Assembly (NCBI GenBank): GCA_026182355.1
Contig: JAPFBL010001929.1
Span: 1,542,001-1,606,000 of the forward strand
DNA from: Hermatobates lingyangjiaoensis
Taxonomy: Eukaryota; Arthropoda; Insecta; Hemiptera; Hermatobatidae
Direction of reading: 5' to 3'
Length of the DNA stretch: 64,000 nt
The translations under genes were made by a program, and so were the position numbers. Below the pieces are notes generated by a model that saw nothing but the letters and a program-made list of their open reading frames with translations, ran no database searches and was not told the origin of the DNA. Position 1 is the first letter of the stretch; each line of letters starts with the position of its first letter. This document shows, piece by piece, positions 32,656-44,966 of the stretch.

Positions 32656-32690
32656 ATATATATATATATATGGTTGCATGGTTGTATTTC

Positions 32691-32731
<41 letters not shown>

Positions 32732-32734
<3 letters not shown>

Positions 32735-32897
32735 GACTCCAACTGTCTCTGAACCAGTGCGCTTGGTTTCCCTCTCTTATCTCTCCTGAAGACGATTCAA
32801 ACCAAAAATTAGAGATTGTAAGTGTGCGCTTTTAATTTGTCTATGTTACTATTTCTACATTGAACTATATTTGTCCGTTTCGGATCGTATTTCCAAG

Positions 32898-32900
<3 letters not shown>
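32732..32900 (+). mobile_element. family B PLE end, copy B2
   Basis: Single-armed copy between (TA)n runs: CTCTCTTATCTCTCCTGAAG then ACGATTCAAACC, AAAAATTAGAGATTGTAAGT and the TTTGTCCGTTTCGGATCGTA tail. G12 is A, so catalysis is unlikely. Confidence 0.75.
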
Positions 32901-32956
<56 letters not shown>

Positions 32957-32966
32957 ATATATATAT
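32901..32966. repeat. (TA)n microsatellite
   Basis: About 66 bp of TA with one ATT interruption; the longest TA run of this cluster. Confidence 0.98.
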
Positions 32967-33080
32967 GGTTGTACAACAAGATAACACATAAACATTTTGG
33001 ACTCTGACGAAGACCGCTTGTTACGGTTCAAAGAACTTAGTATTTTTTCTACATTTCATATTGTGGTTTGATCATTGATA
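32967..33080 (+). mobile_element. family A PLE module, copy A5 (single arm)
   Basis: Only the plus arm remains: TTTTGGACTCTGACGAAGAC, CGCTTGTTACGGTT, then CAAAGAACTT in place of GAAAGATCTT. One change (G12 to C) in the core plus a damaged stem III. Confidence 0.75.
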
Positions 33081-34875
33081 TGGTTGTATGCATGAGAGTC
33101 TCTCTAAATCCACAGCAGTTGTTTGAAAACACACCTGCATTCAGACAGTTTCTCCAACCTTTATTAAATTAGATACCAGCAACCCGTAACTGGCATCGCA
33201 CAAGCAACTGAAATAATAATAATTAAGTTAACGGTTTTTTAGTTTGAAATACTGGTACATGTTGTTTATTATTTTCAACTAAAAAAATAGTTCAAAGATT
33301 ATTAAATTATACTAAACTTTATTTTACTTGACTCAATCTGTGGAATTTGGCCTAAAAAGTATGCAAGAAAATATGATACACAGACGAATAGGACCTCAAT
33401 TTAAATTATTCAGAATGATTGTCTCCTCCTTTATACTATCTGGGCATCTTTATACGCCAGAATGTGCCTAATCAATATGAATTGACATGGAATTAAATTG
33501 ACATGGGATACATCTGAGATTGCAGAACTTATATCCAATAAAGACCACGAAATCTCTGCTACTCTATACCTCATTTTTCATTCCATAAGCCACTTCTTAA
33601 GCCTTAACATACAAACCTCATACCGAGACTACATCATCTGATTTTTGATTTGAATTGGTACCGGTATATCTGAGCTCGAAAGCTCTAGGACCATACGACT
33701 TATGGATATAAGGTCTTCACAGAAAAGACTCATTATCTGATAAGACTGAGGTTCTCAACGGGGGTGAAATTCACCCATAGGGGTGAATTTTGCATCTTCA
33801 GGAGGTATATTGTGACCATAGTAAGTTAACAGAGTGAGAAAAGCTGTTATAGATTTTAACCTCTTAAATATAAATTAAAAAATTCTGTTTTAATTAAACT
33901 GATAATTCATATATCCATCAATATTTCTAATTAGAATTCAATTAGTAAAATTATGTTATAAATGTAGTCCTTTGTAAAGTTGTAAATATATTGAGAGTCC
34001 TGCGATAAGAATTACTAACCTTCCAATATAGTAGTTACACTAGTGTAGTACGCGTCTAGTCTAAACCTGTGATTACAACTTGCACTATAGTGCACAAAAT
34101 TTTCTTTTGCTATTGCTTTTTTGTACTTTAAGAATCATATGTATGTTTAATATATCTATGTATGATTTTGTTTATAAAAATCATAATATTCATGTTAACA
34201 ATAAGAATATTTCTTCCACAACAAAAAAAGAAATTCTTTAAATTATATTTTTAGTATCATTATATTCTGTTGGCCAATGGCCAGAATTTCATCGCTAAAC
34301 CGCGAACGACATTAACAAAGTATATGACATTTACCAAACGAGGAAAAAAAACTGAATTTAAAGGCTTAAATATTTCGCGTTTATAATGTCATTTCAGTTG
34401 AACTCCGGGTCTACAAGTTTGAAGCTAAATCAGTTTTGGCACGAGCAATGCAATCGTCTGAGGCATTTTGATGCAAATTAAACTTTGATGCTTAAAAGAG
34501 AAGTAAAAACATGCCGAAACCAGATTCTTTTATGACCAAAAATGACAGCTTTAGTTATTCACTAATAACATTGTATATTTTAGCACTTCCATTGTATTGT
34601 TAATAATTCTGAACTAATGTATAAAATTCCCATCTTTTCGCGGTCGATACCGGTGAGGTATCAAAGCAAATAAAACACGAATTCCAATAAAAGAGAACGG
34701 ATATCACCGTTTTAAACACTTTCCTTTCAACAGCTTAGCAGGAATCAATTGTCTTATAAATCAATACAATTATTATTATATTGTGTTAATACATAATATA
34801 ATATAATACATAATACATAATCTGTAAAAGCTACAGATGAAACTTTAAATACCTCTCCATTCTAAAGATCCATAA
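33081..34875. other. gene-free stretch
   Basis: AT-rich, no recognised gene or element. A short direct repeat, GGGGTGAAATTCACCCATAG and GGGGTGAATTTTGC, at 33760-33795 also folds as an inverted repeat (GGGTGAA/TTCACCC). Confidence 0.5.
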
Positions 34876-34898
34876 TATATATATATATATATATATAT

Positions 34899-35136
34899 TA
34901 TTATTATTGTCAATAAGAAAATGATCTCTAAAGAACAACAACGTTTCAGATTAAACTATAGGCACAGAATAAAGATACGAACACACTTACAGTCTCTGAT
35001 TTTTGGTTCAACCGTCATCAGAAGAGTTGACAACAACTGTCAACTTTCACAACTCCCCTGATGATGGTACAAACGAAAATTAGAGACTGTAAGTGTGTTT
35101 GTATCTTTATTCTGTATCTATAGTTTAATGTGAAAC

Positions 35137-35139
<3 letters not shown>
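34899..35139. mobile_element. family B fold-back PLE module, copy B6
   Basis: Between (TA)n runs at 34876-34898 and 35140-35176. Inverted arms with ACGTTTCAGATTAAACTATA at the left and the inverted TATAGTTTAATGTGAAACGT at the right. The left motif (minus) has CTGATGA but G12 mutated; the right motif (+) keeps the core. The loop holds a short GTTGACA/TGTCAAC inverted repeat. Confidence 0.8.
35054..35091 (+). ncRNA. hammerhead-ribozyme-like motif, family B copy B6
   Basis: CTGATGA (35060-35066), a weak stem II (GGTACAAAC, only GT/AC pairs), GAAA (35077-35080), stem III AATT, A as H17, GAGAC. Core bases are complete but stem II is damaged. Confidence 0.5.
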
Positions 35140-35180
<41 letters not shown>

Positions 35181-35192
35181 ATTATATAATCT

Positions 35193-35326
35193 ATAACAAG
35201 ATGAAATCAAGAATTTCATTTCAATCGATAATCGATAACAATTGTGTTTTTGACTCTGAGGAAGACAGCTTGTTACGTTTGAAAGATCTTAGTCTTTCTT
35301 CCCCATTTCATATTGTGGTTTGATCA
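35193..35326 (+). mobile_element. family A PLE module, copy A6
   Basis: The plus arm is well preserved from TTTTTGACTCTGAGGAAGAC through AAGATCTTAGTC to TATTGTGGTTTGATCATAT. The left arm is reduced to a short ATTTC-rich fragment. The hammerhead core is complete: CTGAGGA (35256-35262; position 7 may vary), GAAA (35281-35284), AGATCT, U, AGTC. Stem II can pair AGAC with GTTT including a G-U. Stem I has GACT/AGTC. Confidence 0.75.
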
Positions 35327-35342
35327 TATATTATTATATATA

Positions 35343-35660
35343 TATAACATTTTTCTGTACAAGATATATTTTACACTATATATCTTTATCAACTTTGCAC
35401 CAAACCTCGATAAAGAAATATAGTATACACAGACATGTATATACTTTTCACTGAAAATTCGAAAAAATAATCCAAACTGGACGCAAATCAGCTCAAAAAC
35501 GAAGAAAACCAACACACAGAGAAAGAGACACACTTACACACTCAAATTTTTGGATGATTCGTCTTCAGGAGAATGGGCTACCAAGGACGCCGAAAACACA
35601 ACGGCAGGAAACCGTCCCGGCAAACGACTCTGCCGCCACTCTCGCCCGGTTCAGGAGTAA
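35343..35660 (-). mobile_element. family E PLE end, copy E2
   Basis: Minus strand: TTCTCCTGAAGACGAATCAT then CCAAAAATTTGAGTGTGTAA and a GTGTCTCTTTCTCTGTGTG tail, as in E1. G12 is A. The minus-strand frame at 35324-35533 is untranslated tail read by chance. Confidence 0.6.
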
Positions 35661-35697
35661 TGAAATGGATACGAACAGAAGAAATAAAATTCAAATT

Positions 35698-36179
35698 CAA
35701 ATTAAGACATACAGTTCTGGTTAATTGAATGTAAAATAAACAACAGGAAGATAAATGAAGTATTAAAGAGGAATACCGTGAAAAATACCTAAAAACATTA
35801 AAAAGGAGGACAACAGAGTTGGTAAGGTGATGAGAAACAATTAGAAATACAAGGATAAGACCAATTAAATAAATAAATATAATAAAATAAAGTAAAATAA
35901 ATACAAAATTTTTAAAAAATATAAAAAAATAAAATAATAATAAAAAATAAAAATAAAATAAAATAAATAAAATATTTTTATCTCTTAAGGTTTAATCCGG
36001 GTTTCGTACGTGCCTTGAACAACCAGATGTGGGTCTCCTCGGATGTTCTAAGAGTTATGGTATAGTTAAAATTAAGACAAGCAGTTCTGGTTGATTGATG
36101 GTATAATAAACAACAGGAAGATAAATGAAGTATGAAAACGAATACCCTGAAAAATACCAAAAAGCATGAAAAAGGAAGA

Positions 36180-36180
<1 letters not shown>
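35698..36180 (+). repeat. dispersed direct repeat, two copies of about 112 bp
   Basis: 35698-35809 and 36067-36179 share AAACAACAGGAAGATAAATG and ACAGTTCTGGTT / GCAGTTCTGGTT with about 85% identity by eye. Between them is A-rich DNA and a segment GGTTTAATCCGGGTTTCGTA. Each copy has no recognised domain. The second copy abuts the (CA)n tract. Confidence 0.75.
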
Positions 36181-36502
<322 letters not shown>

Positions 36503-36640
36503 ATTATCAAGAATTCTTAATATTTAGAACACCTATAAAGAGAACCCAACTCAGTTCTTTATTTCGACCTCGTCGTCAATAGGAAAAGGAAAAGAAAAAT
36601 AAGGAGGTCGAAATATTAAAGTAATTTTTGTGTTGTTTCC
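36503..36640. mobile_element. family C PLE 5' region, copy C3, degenerate fold-back
   Basis: The minus strand carries TTGACGACGAGGTCGAAATA (C3 mutated) and the plus strand a shortened AGGTCGAAATATTAAAGTAA. The two form the fold-back pair. The minus-strand motif precedes the coding fragment at 36341-36502, as expected for a PLE 5' end. Confidence 0.65.
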
Positions 36641-39600
36641 ACATATTCTTGTTACTTTTCACCAATGGAAATTTATCATATGAAAAAAAAGATCAAAGAA
36701 TAATTTATATGATGAGAATAATTAAACCAAGCTAATGTATGATAGGGAAATAAAGTATATCGATAAATAATTAATGTCAAATTAAGATCTTTCCTTGATT
36801 GTATGACAACAAGAGAGATGTATCAATATTGTAGGGTTGTTAAAATGAAAGATACTGTGAGAATAGAAAACAGAAAAAAAAACATCAACAAACTATTTTA
36901 TCAAGTAAATTTAGAAATCAAAAATGGACCCCTATAAAAGGGAAATCTTGTACTTTACATATCAGACTTGTCGTTCTTATTTTTTTTTTCAAGGTCTTCA
37001 GTGCATAGCGTGATTGGACTCATTTGCATGCTAACGTTGCCTAACTGGTCTGTAAAATTGGCCCCTTCTTCAACCCGAAAATGCAAGAAGTAGTTCTTGC
37101 AACATTGCTTTAAACCGAAATTTAATGTGTTTAGAATGCACATATATATTATTAATAATTATATGATTTTAAGTTAAAAGTATTTGCAGGGAAAATGTTT
37201 GATAAGAAAGCGATTTAGAAATGAATTCAAATGAAACCTGGCTTAAGAATTGCGCAAAGAAGCTGTTATTTAAGGCATCTGAGGATATTTACTAATACAT
37301 AAGGATAGGTCAGTGGCAATGATGAAAGCATTAAAGAAATTACTAGTGTCTGAAAATTAAAAACATGCATTCAATAGAAAAATATATGCTATGTAGCTAA
37401 GCAATAATGGCAAAGATCAATCATGAACCGTTAAGTAGCCTCCAAGATGCTTATAGTTTTGGGACACATGGTCCATTCTTTGTAAAAAATACATAAAAAT
37501 GTATTTCGTAAATCAAAAATTTATACAGGTATACCATGCAAAAGTGTTCAATAGCGGCACAGTTGTAAATGAGTAAAATATAGATTAGGAGAAGACAGAG
37601 GACCTTGCATGTATGTACAAACTGTTTAAAAATATTAATTATTTTGAAGTTATCTTCTAAGACAAGAAATTGAAGATGGTTCATGAGAAAGGTCAATATA
37701 ACTTGATCTGGTTTCTCCGGCAAAAGGTGAGTCCCACAGGATGAACTAAAGGTGGGAGATTCAAGGAGAAAAAAAAATAGAAAACTGTATCAGGGTCTGT
37801 GCAGCTGAGAAGGCGGATGGAAGATTCACCAAGGGTTTTGTTTGTCTGTTTGCCCTTAAAGGGTCTGTTTGGGCACCTTTTAGGCGTGAGGACCGGCGCC
37901 AAACGCCCAGCCCAAGCATACATTACCAGTAGCTCCACCCATTTTACATAATCACAATACCTCTCTCTCTCGCCTATCAACTTACTTTAAACCCTTTCAT
38001 CCCCTAAAGGGCACTTTTTACCACCCCCCAAGGTATCGTATTTAACAGCCCTATGAGCCAGCACAAAACACACCTTTTTTTAAACCTTCAACCAACCATT
38101 CAATTAAGTCTACTGTCCATTAAAACACAAATTAGACTTTTTTTTTGTTTTTACTTAACGAAATTAAAATACCAAATGTTCGTTTCTCATACTAGAAGGA
38201 AGCTTGGTCATTATGGGTGACTATACCCACTAAATCATGTAAATATCCACTGCAGCTAAGTTATGCGCAGCCAGCTTGAGGGAACAAAAAGATCACTGTA
38301 CCTGTAACGTATATTTAGAAGGGCAGTTTAATAAATAGATTCAATATAAGACTACAACATTCGAATATGCATGAGTTCAGACAGCACTCTTTTTGCTTCA
38401 TCCTTAATTTCTTTTCATCTTATTACCTGGGTAAAACTAAGAAAGCAGATTATAAAAAAAAAATGAATTAAATTCCTTGAAGTAGAGAGAAGAGAAAAAG
38501 CAGAGTAAATAATTTGCAAAATCAAAAAGTAAACTTTTAGTTTTAATACACCATCACATCAGACATATCAACGGTGTCAGCTTCTTTGGATATCTGGACT
38601 GCATTAATAAAGTGCGGTTTTATATTATTCACCGCAATTCGCGATTCAGCTTGCAACGTTTTCGGTTTATTATATCAGAGGAGGTGATGTATCTTTGTGT
38701 TATGATTACATCACAAAGGAGACAAATGTTGGGCTCCTTTCAATATGTTATCATTAGCATAAATGAATAATATGGCATCTTCTGAAACCAGGTAATAAAA
38801 AAATGCATGAAAGCTGGTCATTTGTGCGACCTTGGCTATAGGATAAATGGCCTTGGAGTGGTGTTGTACTCTCTCAGGGTGTTTCTTAGTCCATAGTAAA
38901 TAGTGAACACGTCATCTACTACCAAGAGACAATATGGTAAGTGGGTTTATAGAACAAGACCAAGACCAAGAAGTATGGTCTTGCTTGCGGTCTTGGCCGT
39001 CAGAATGAAGCCACTTGAAGTCGTGTTGGCAACTCATCGGACTGACCTCTTGGTCAACACTAGTCTATATTAACACAGAAAAGCTTCAACCAACATGTCT
39101 TGAGTCGATGAATTGATCTCATACTAATAGAGCTTTCCTCTTTACAATGGCGAGATATGGTATAACCTGCTTAGGAGTCATGGCTACTTTCTATTGAGCC
39201 TTCTCTGGCAACTCAAGATCAAGGAGACGCCGTTAACATCAATGTGTATCCCATATTAACCAATGTAGTGACATACTTTACTTCATATTGTGAATTTCAA
39301 GCTTTCTCTGTAGAATATGGCTTATAAGCAAATTAAACAAAAGAGAAAATTGAAACAAAAAAATAACATAAATATTTTCTGGATAATTTGTATGAATTAT
39401 GCAGTTTTATGTAACCTATTAATTTTCACATGAAGGACTATTATTATTGTTAATGAGCCACTCTTTGGAGTCTACCGATAAATATGACAAAGTGAGGTTC
39501 TACGACAACAGTATAGTGCACCTTTAAGAATTTCATAAAAACACTAACTGCTTGAACATTAAAATTTTTTTTCTATTTGAATCACACTTTAAAAAAATAA

Positions 39601-39789
39601 CGTTCAAAATGCATGAGTTTATTCATTTTGGGATACAGGTAGAGATGAGAGTCAAAATGTTCTACACTGTCTCATTATGTGAATCAATTTTTATTTAATC
39701 ATACAGTTAGTTCTTATAGATAGATTTGAAATAAATTCAAAATTAATCACCTTTATGTGATTAATATCAAAAGAAGCATACACGGTAAT
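36641..39789. other. gene-free stretch
   Basis: Mostly AT-rich. A more complex block at 37690-38060 contains overlapping 90- and 95-codon minus frames without recognisable domains. At 38955-39000 an imperfect inverted repeat pairs AAGACCAAGACC with GGTCTTG..CGGTCTTGG. Nothing else recognised. Confidence 0.5.
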
Positions 39790-39870
39790 GGTACACGTTT
39801 ACTAACTTTCAATGTTTCAACCCAGTAAATGGTCTTCGTCAGAAGAAGAAGTGGTGCTATCAGGACACGA
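39790..39870 (-). mobile_element. family K PLE terminal trace with hammerhead-like motif
   Basis: Minus strand: CTGACGA (39842-39836), stem II with ACC/GGGT pairing, GAAA (39818-39815), then CATTGAAAGT. The core is present, but the stem III segment ACAT is not a palindrome and stem I is G-U rich. No second arm is seen. Likely an old PLE end. Confidence 0.45.
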
Positions 39871-40506
39871 CAGTCATCTGCTATATACATAGATGAGTTG
39901 TGTGAGTTCTTTCTTCGTAAAAAGTAGTACGTAGATACAAATGATTAGTGGCCTGTTCTGCTGAGAAGTTAACTGATATGAAACCATTGATAGGAAGGAG
40001 GTTCAAGAAGTGGAAGGTAAGCGGTGGAATATTTAATACTGGCAAACTTTGTTCAAATTATACAATTTGAGGGTCCAAAAAAAGTGCTAAGATGAAATCT
40101 GGTGTAATGAAGGGGATGAAGCAGAAAACCACTCGTTTAACCAAAGAAACGAATTGAGTCAGTAAAATAAACAAAGAACTTTGGTCTTAATAGAGTTAAA
40201 GACGGCACTGTTGGACGCTTTTCAAATCAAATCTGGCACGCTATCCAAGGTCAGGAGGCGGTTTGTTCAAAGAGAAACCAAGCACCTCAAAGAGGGGATC
40301 TGGAAGCAACTCATGATGGCAGACGCGTAACGAAAGAACGCGTCTGTCTGCGGCATCCTTTTCAAAGTGCTTGCTACCAGCTCTGCTCCAGTTTCAGGCT
40401 CGGATCTCCAAAAACTCATATAATTCACATAAGTCACTAAAAAAATTTTAAAGCATAAAACCAACCAGTAAATATCTATTCTGGAATTGGTAACCTTCAC
40501 GCACTT
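39871..40506. other. gene-free stretch
   Basis: Includes a somewhat more complex part at 40230-40430 with a 137-codon minus frame (40267-40680) that runs through the TA repeat; no domain recognised. Confidence 0.4.
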
Positions 40507-40531
40507 TATATATATATATATATATATATAT

Positions 40532-40690
40532 TCATTAATAAACGAAAAAACGATGCAAACTGGACACAATAACAGTTCAAAATTCAGGACAGGTAGCACA
40601 CAAATTAAAGAAACACAAATTTTCCGGCATCCGTCTTCAAGAGAAAAGAGAAAGGGAGACGAAGCAAGTTGTAGATGCAACGGCTACTAG
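40532..40690 (-). mobile_element. family E PLE end, copy E3
   Basis: Minus strand: TCTCTTGAAGACGGATGCCG then GAAAATTTGTGTTTC; C3 is T. The tail TTGTGTCCAGTTTGCATCGT and TTTTTTCG match E2. Starts at (TA)n 40507-40531. Confidence 0.6.
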
Positions 40691-42124
40691 CTTGTGTTTC
40701 TTCTTGTTTTGGAAGGAAATATATTTAATTTGATAAATTTATTGACAATATAAAAGAATAGAGACAAAATATATCAAATTAATTATCAAAATCCAATGAA
40801 ATTGCAATCTCTGCTACGTTCACTGGAAACATTTTTCCGTGTGACCTCATTTACGCTCGGCAAATCATAGCGAGACTTAAATGTGTAAAATGCTGCTATG
40901 TGTTTATATTTTGACATTGAGTAGTCGTTGGAGCAGGTATTCTAACGATGCAGTTACATTACTTTACTTACATTAATTTACGGTTAACATTTATATGTGA
41001 AAAAATCTTTCGTTGATATTCATTCTATTCATGATATTATGAACTCTACGTTAATTCACTGTAATAAAGTTACTAAACATACTTTTTTTCTACCTAATAG
41101 TTACAATAATTTTAGCTTTTTTGTTATAAATTCATAGATAACGTTTCGTCAACCTGTATGATTCATATTCGTTTTTGTACGAGTTATCATAATTTAATTT
41201 CAATAATTTCTGATTCAGTTAAAAATTGCCATAGAAACTGTAAAATATGAGCATGACTAAACAGATATAACAATATTCTAAATGAAATAACTCATAAATT
41301 AATTATTGCTACTACTTTTTTTATTGCTTATTGTTGAATAGGTGGAGTCATAACTCTAGTTGCAGTGAATACCTTTGTTGGAAGCAGAATGTGTTTATAT
41401 CAAAGAGAATTACTAAATAGTAATAGCCAATGCTGAAGGGATGTGTGTGTTTTTGAAATGAAGCTTACAGGATAATGTTTAGATAATAAGGGCGGTCTAT
41501 TTGAAATCATACAATAGAAACAGGATCCCTCAGTGACCACAAGCTGGTCCTAGCCTTTGTTGATTTTACTCAAAACGCATTCTACTTGCTCCTTCAATCG
41601 CCTTTACACTATTCATCCTCCCAAGCTAATATATGTTTACTTAGAGCTTTTCTCAAGTATTTGACCAACAACATTAGTCCAGCTTACTTGTCTATTAAGA
41701 AGGGACCACCAAAGAACTTTGAAATGGATCTCAGTATTGAAACACAAAAGCTTAACTCTAAACACAATGACAGAAGATAATAAAGAGATTATTTCTTGAC
41801 CAGGTTTCTACTTAAGGTTTACTTTACCTTAACTATATCTCATGTTTGCTTTCAACATTTGCCTGTACAAGAAATAAAGACTATTCAAAGTATTGCAAAT
41901 GGGTTTAATTTTAATATCGAGTTTTCAGTGGAACATCTTGTCTTCAGGTAGCAATATTTCAATAATTAAGCTTTGTAAATTAGTCTGTGTGTCGTGGGTG
42001 TGAGTGTGTGTGAGATATCGCAAATTTCAAAAGAGCTAAAATTACTAGACTTGATATCGAAGTCCCTCTTATCTTTGAAACGAAGCAGCAAGCTAGATTA
42101 AAAAAAAATAAGGAACATTATATG
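40691..42124. other. AT-rich gene-free stretch
   Basis: Nothing recognised. Confidence 0.5.
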
Positions 42125-42260
42125 TACAATCTGTAATAGTGTGATATTTACTCATATTTCGGAATTTCAAAAATTACATCTCTACACAAAAAGAGATTAA
42201 GTGTTCCAAATCCGTTGTTAATTCTGATAATCTTTGGACATAAGATCAAAAAACTGCTCT
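42125..42260 (+). mobile_element. family M PLE trace, copy 2
   Basis: GTGTGATATTTACTCATATT and GAGATTAAGTGTTCCAAATC then CGTTGTTAAT; parallel to 43170-43300 and to the outer arms of 12400-12860. The hammerhead core is lost. Confidence 0.6.
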
Positions 42261-43169
42261 AGAATTGGATAAGTGACCTGTTGATATACTTTGATAATTT
42301 TGATACAGTTATTAAAAAAAAATTAAATATAAAAATAACTTGTTTCATGAATTCCCTTCACAAATTACAAGATTACAAACTTTATGATATATCTCATGAT
42401 TGGTTGAATAGTAAATTTTTTTTTCATTAAAACCTTATATGGTTCGTTGGTTTGAACTTTTGCCCATCGTTGAAATCGTTAACTAAATTTAAATAATAGT
42501 AACTGTTAGAGATTATCCTTCTATTATATCAAGCGTTTTACAAAAAAATAGGTTGAATATTGACTGCTGTAATAATAACTATAGGATAAAATCTGTTTCT
42601 TCTAATTTTATAGGTTATTTATAACAAACATAAATACACTTTAAATTTAGTTTAAATACTATAAACTATAGATATATTAAAATATCTGTAAGAGTATTTT
42701 AAAGATTAAACTTCTTTAAATATTAAAGAATAAATTTTTTATTATTATTATTATTATTTTATTTATTTATACGCCTAAAGCTAGGGAAGGTTACTATTAT
42801 ATAAATACACAAATGAATGTCATGTGGCATCTTTAGATAAATGAAAGTCACACTAGAGTTTTAGTAAATTAAATATCACTGTTCTGAGTTGTTTGTGAAG
42901 CAATAGGAGATTTTGAAACACTAATATGACAAAAAATTTCTTGCATGTGCCTGCATTAAAAATTTAATATTTTTCAACTCTAACTCAAAGGTTGAACACA
43001 TGCACTGGACTAAGTTCTGGTCTAGAACAGTAAAACAGAACAAAATAACTTGTTTGTTTGTTTGTTTATACTGTTGTTAACGAAGATTAGAAATCCAGAG
43101 GTCAATGGTATTATAATTTCAATATAATTTCATTAAATTAATTTTTCACAAAAAAAAATACAGAACGTT
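42261..43169. other. AT-rich gene-free stretch
   Basis: Includes an ATT-rich run at about 42738-42770 and three GTTT-type units at 43050-43066. Nothing else recognised. Confidence 0.55.
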
Positions 43170-43310
43170 ATTTGTCAATCTGTTATAATGTGATATTTAC
43201 TCATATTGCAGAATTTCAAAAAATACGTCTCCACACAAAAGAGATCAAGTATTTGAAACGCGTTGTTAGTTTTGATAAACTCTGATATTTTTTTTTGTAT
43301 GGAGAAGTAA
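43170..43310 (+). mobile_element. family M PLE trace, copy 3
   Basis: Same blocks as 42125, with GAAA (43255-43258) and a perfect palindromic stem III ACGCGT (43258-43263), U, GTTAG. The CTGANGA half is mutated. Confidence 0.65.
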
Positions 43311-43847
43311 TTTTTTAAATTCACCAATATAAATAGGAACAGGACTCAATTTTTCTTACAGAAAAAATGCAGGCGGATTTGAGACCTCACCCTCTGTTTA
43401 ACGAAGTAAAGTTACACCTTAGCTTAGCGAATAATTTCCCAGATTTAGCCAAATTCTGACCTCCTTGCTATTACATATTGCATAAACTATATACTAAGAC
43501 AGAAAAAGAGAGTCTTGTCAAATTATTAATGATGACTTAACAATGATAAGTAGGATTATATTAAACTATTTGTCGTTCTTGAAAATCACAAAATTAAGTT
43601 GCTGCTTAATTAAAGTAAACATATTTCTATTGATATGACTTCAGTGATCTTACAAATTATTACAGAACAATTAAAAATCAAAGAAATATATATGGACAGT
43701 ATAAAATGTTATATAGGTGTGTATTTTATATTTTTTTTTTATTTTATCAATTTTCTATTGAAGTAAATTTTATACTTATAAAGATACCTTATTATTATTG
43801 TTAATTCCTCATTGTTATTCTTCTTCAACTATTTCTATTAATTTTTA
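43311..43847. other. AT-rich gene-free stretch
   Basis: Nothing recognised. Confidence 0.5.
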
Positions 43848-44104
43848 ACTGACTGGGTTTTTGGCTCTGACAAAGACCGCTTATTACGCTTGAAAGATCT
43901 TATTCTGTTTTCCTATTTCATACTGTGGTTTGATTATATATATATATAAGTCGAACTACTATATATATATATAAAAAGATTTTACATAAACACGTGAAAC
44001 AACAATCAATGATCAAACCACAATAAGAAATGGGAAAACAAGACCGCTTGTTACGGTTGAAAGATCTTAGTCTTGTTTTCCCATTTCTTATTGTGGTTTG
44101 ATCA
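43848..44104. mobile_element. two family A PLE modules, copies A7 and A8
   Basis: A7 (43848-43938) is a single plus arm with CTGACAA and AAAGATCTTATTC. After TA-rich sequence, A8 (43972-44104) is a fold-back copy whose central deletion joins AAACAAGAC directly to CGCTTGTTACGG, removing the minus arm core and CTGACGA. Both probably inactive. Confidence 0.75.
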
Positions 44105-44279
44105 TATATATATATATATTGAACTACTATATATACTAACTACTATACAGTCGAAAGCTTGTGTAACTAAATATATATTGGTTGCTAATTCGTTTAACTT
44201 GTCATGATATGTTAACCCAACTGGTAAAATTCAAATGTGTTTGGCAAAATTAATTTGGGATTTACCCCAAAATGAAAGA

Positions 44280-44392
44280 AAAAAATCAGAATATTAGAGA
44301 CAGTCAGTAAAAAAGTCGTAAATGCAGAGGCTGCTGCATATTTCAATTCAACTTGTTTAAAAGAAGATTTACTGCCTACCTATACAAAAATA
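44280..44392 (+). pseudogene. PLE N-terminal coding fragment
   Basis: One frame reads KKIRILETVSKKVVNAEAAA then YFNSTCLKEDLLPTYTKI, and enters TA-encoded YIYI. Same motif and same truncation point as 36341-36502 on the opposite strand. Confidence 0.7.
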
Positions 44393-44459
44393 TATATATA
44401 TGTATATATTGTTGAATAGAACGCCACATTTTTGTTTATCAAGCAAATTTTTACCCTTT

Positions 44460-44815
44460 TTTTTGTATATATTTTTCTTCTTTGCATCTCTTAATTGATG
44501 CAAAGCAACAGAAATAAAAGAGAAAACATACACATAGAGTTACTAATTTCAGATTTAAACCTTCCTCAGGTGAGCAGAGGTATGAAGATGAAGTGGACAA
44601 TCCAGCGACGGTTGGAAGCCAACAGTGTAGCCACGCACGCGCTACATGCGTGTTGTGTAGCCAGTGCATAGCAACACTGTTTCCAACCGTCAGAGTGCCG
44701 TACGTTTAGCTTCCCTTTCTGTGCTCATCTAATGCCGGCTAAAACTGATAATTAGAGACTTTAAATATACGCTACCCTTTTATTTGCACTGTTCTACTAC
44801 CTGTAAAAAAGTATA
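44460..44815 (+). mobile_element. family B PLE module, copy B5, with long GC-rich centre
   Basis: Left part (minus) GAGTTACTAATTTCAGATTT, right part (+) ACTGATAATTAGAGACTTTA flank a GC-rich insert (44580-44740). Inside it an inverted repeat pairs GACGGTTGGAAGCCAACAGT with AACACTGTTTCCAACCGTC, with a CACGCACGCGCTACATGCGTG loop region. Hammerhead cores are degenerate (CTCAGGTGAG; no GAAA). Confidence 0.6.
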
Positions 44816-44966
44816 TATAACAAGATTTCATAAATATGTGGAACAAAAATCAACATCTAAAAAACAGTAAAAAATCAGAAAAATAACTAAGATATTTCAA
44901 CCGAAATAATTATCGTTCGTCATCAGTTGAGCCCTGATGATGACCACTTGCTTTGTTTGAAAGATT
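44816..44966. mobile_element. family A-related fold-back module, copy A13
   Basis: Outer left arm AACAAGATTTCATAAATATG, then a minus motif with CTGATGACGAACGATAATTA and a plus motif CCTGATGATGACCACTTGCT then TTGTTTGAAAGATTAA. A diverged subfamily; the right terminus is lost. Confidence 0.6.

Noticed and set aside
40267..40680. 137-codon minus frame
   Set aside because: Runs through a TA microsatellite and a PLE end; no conserved domain.
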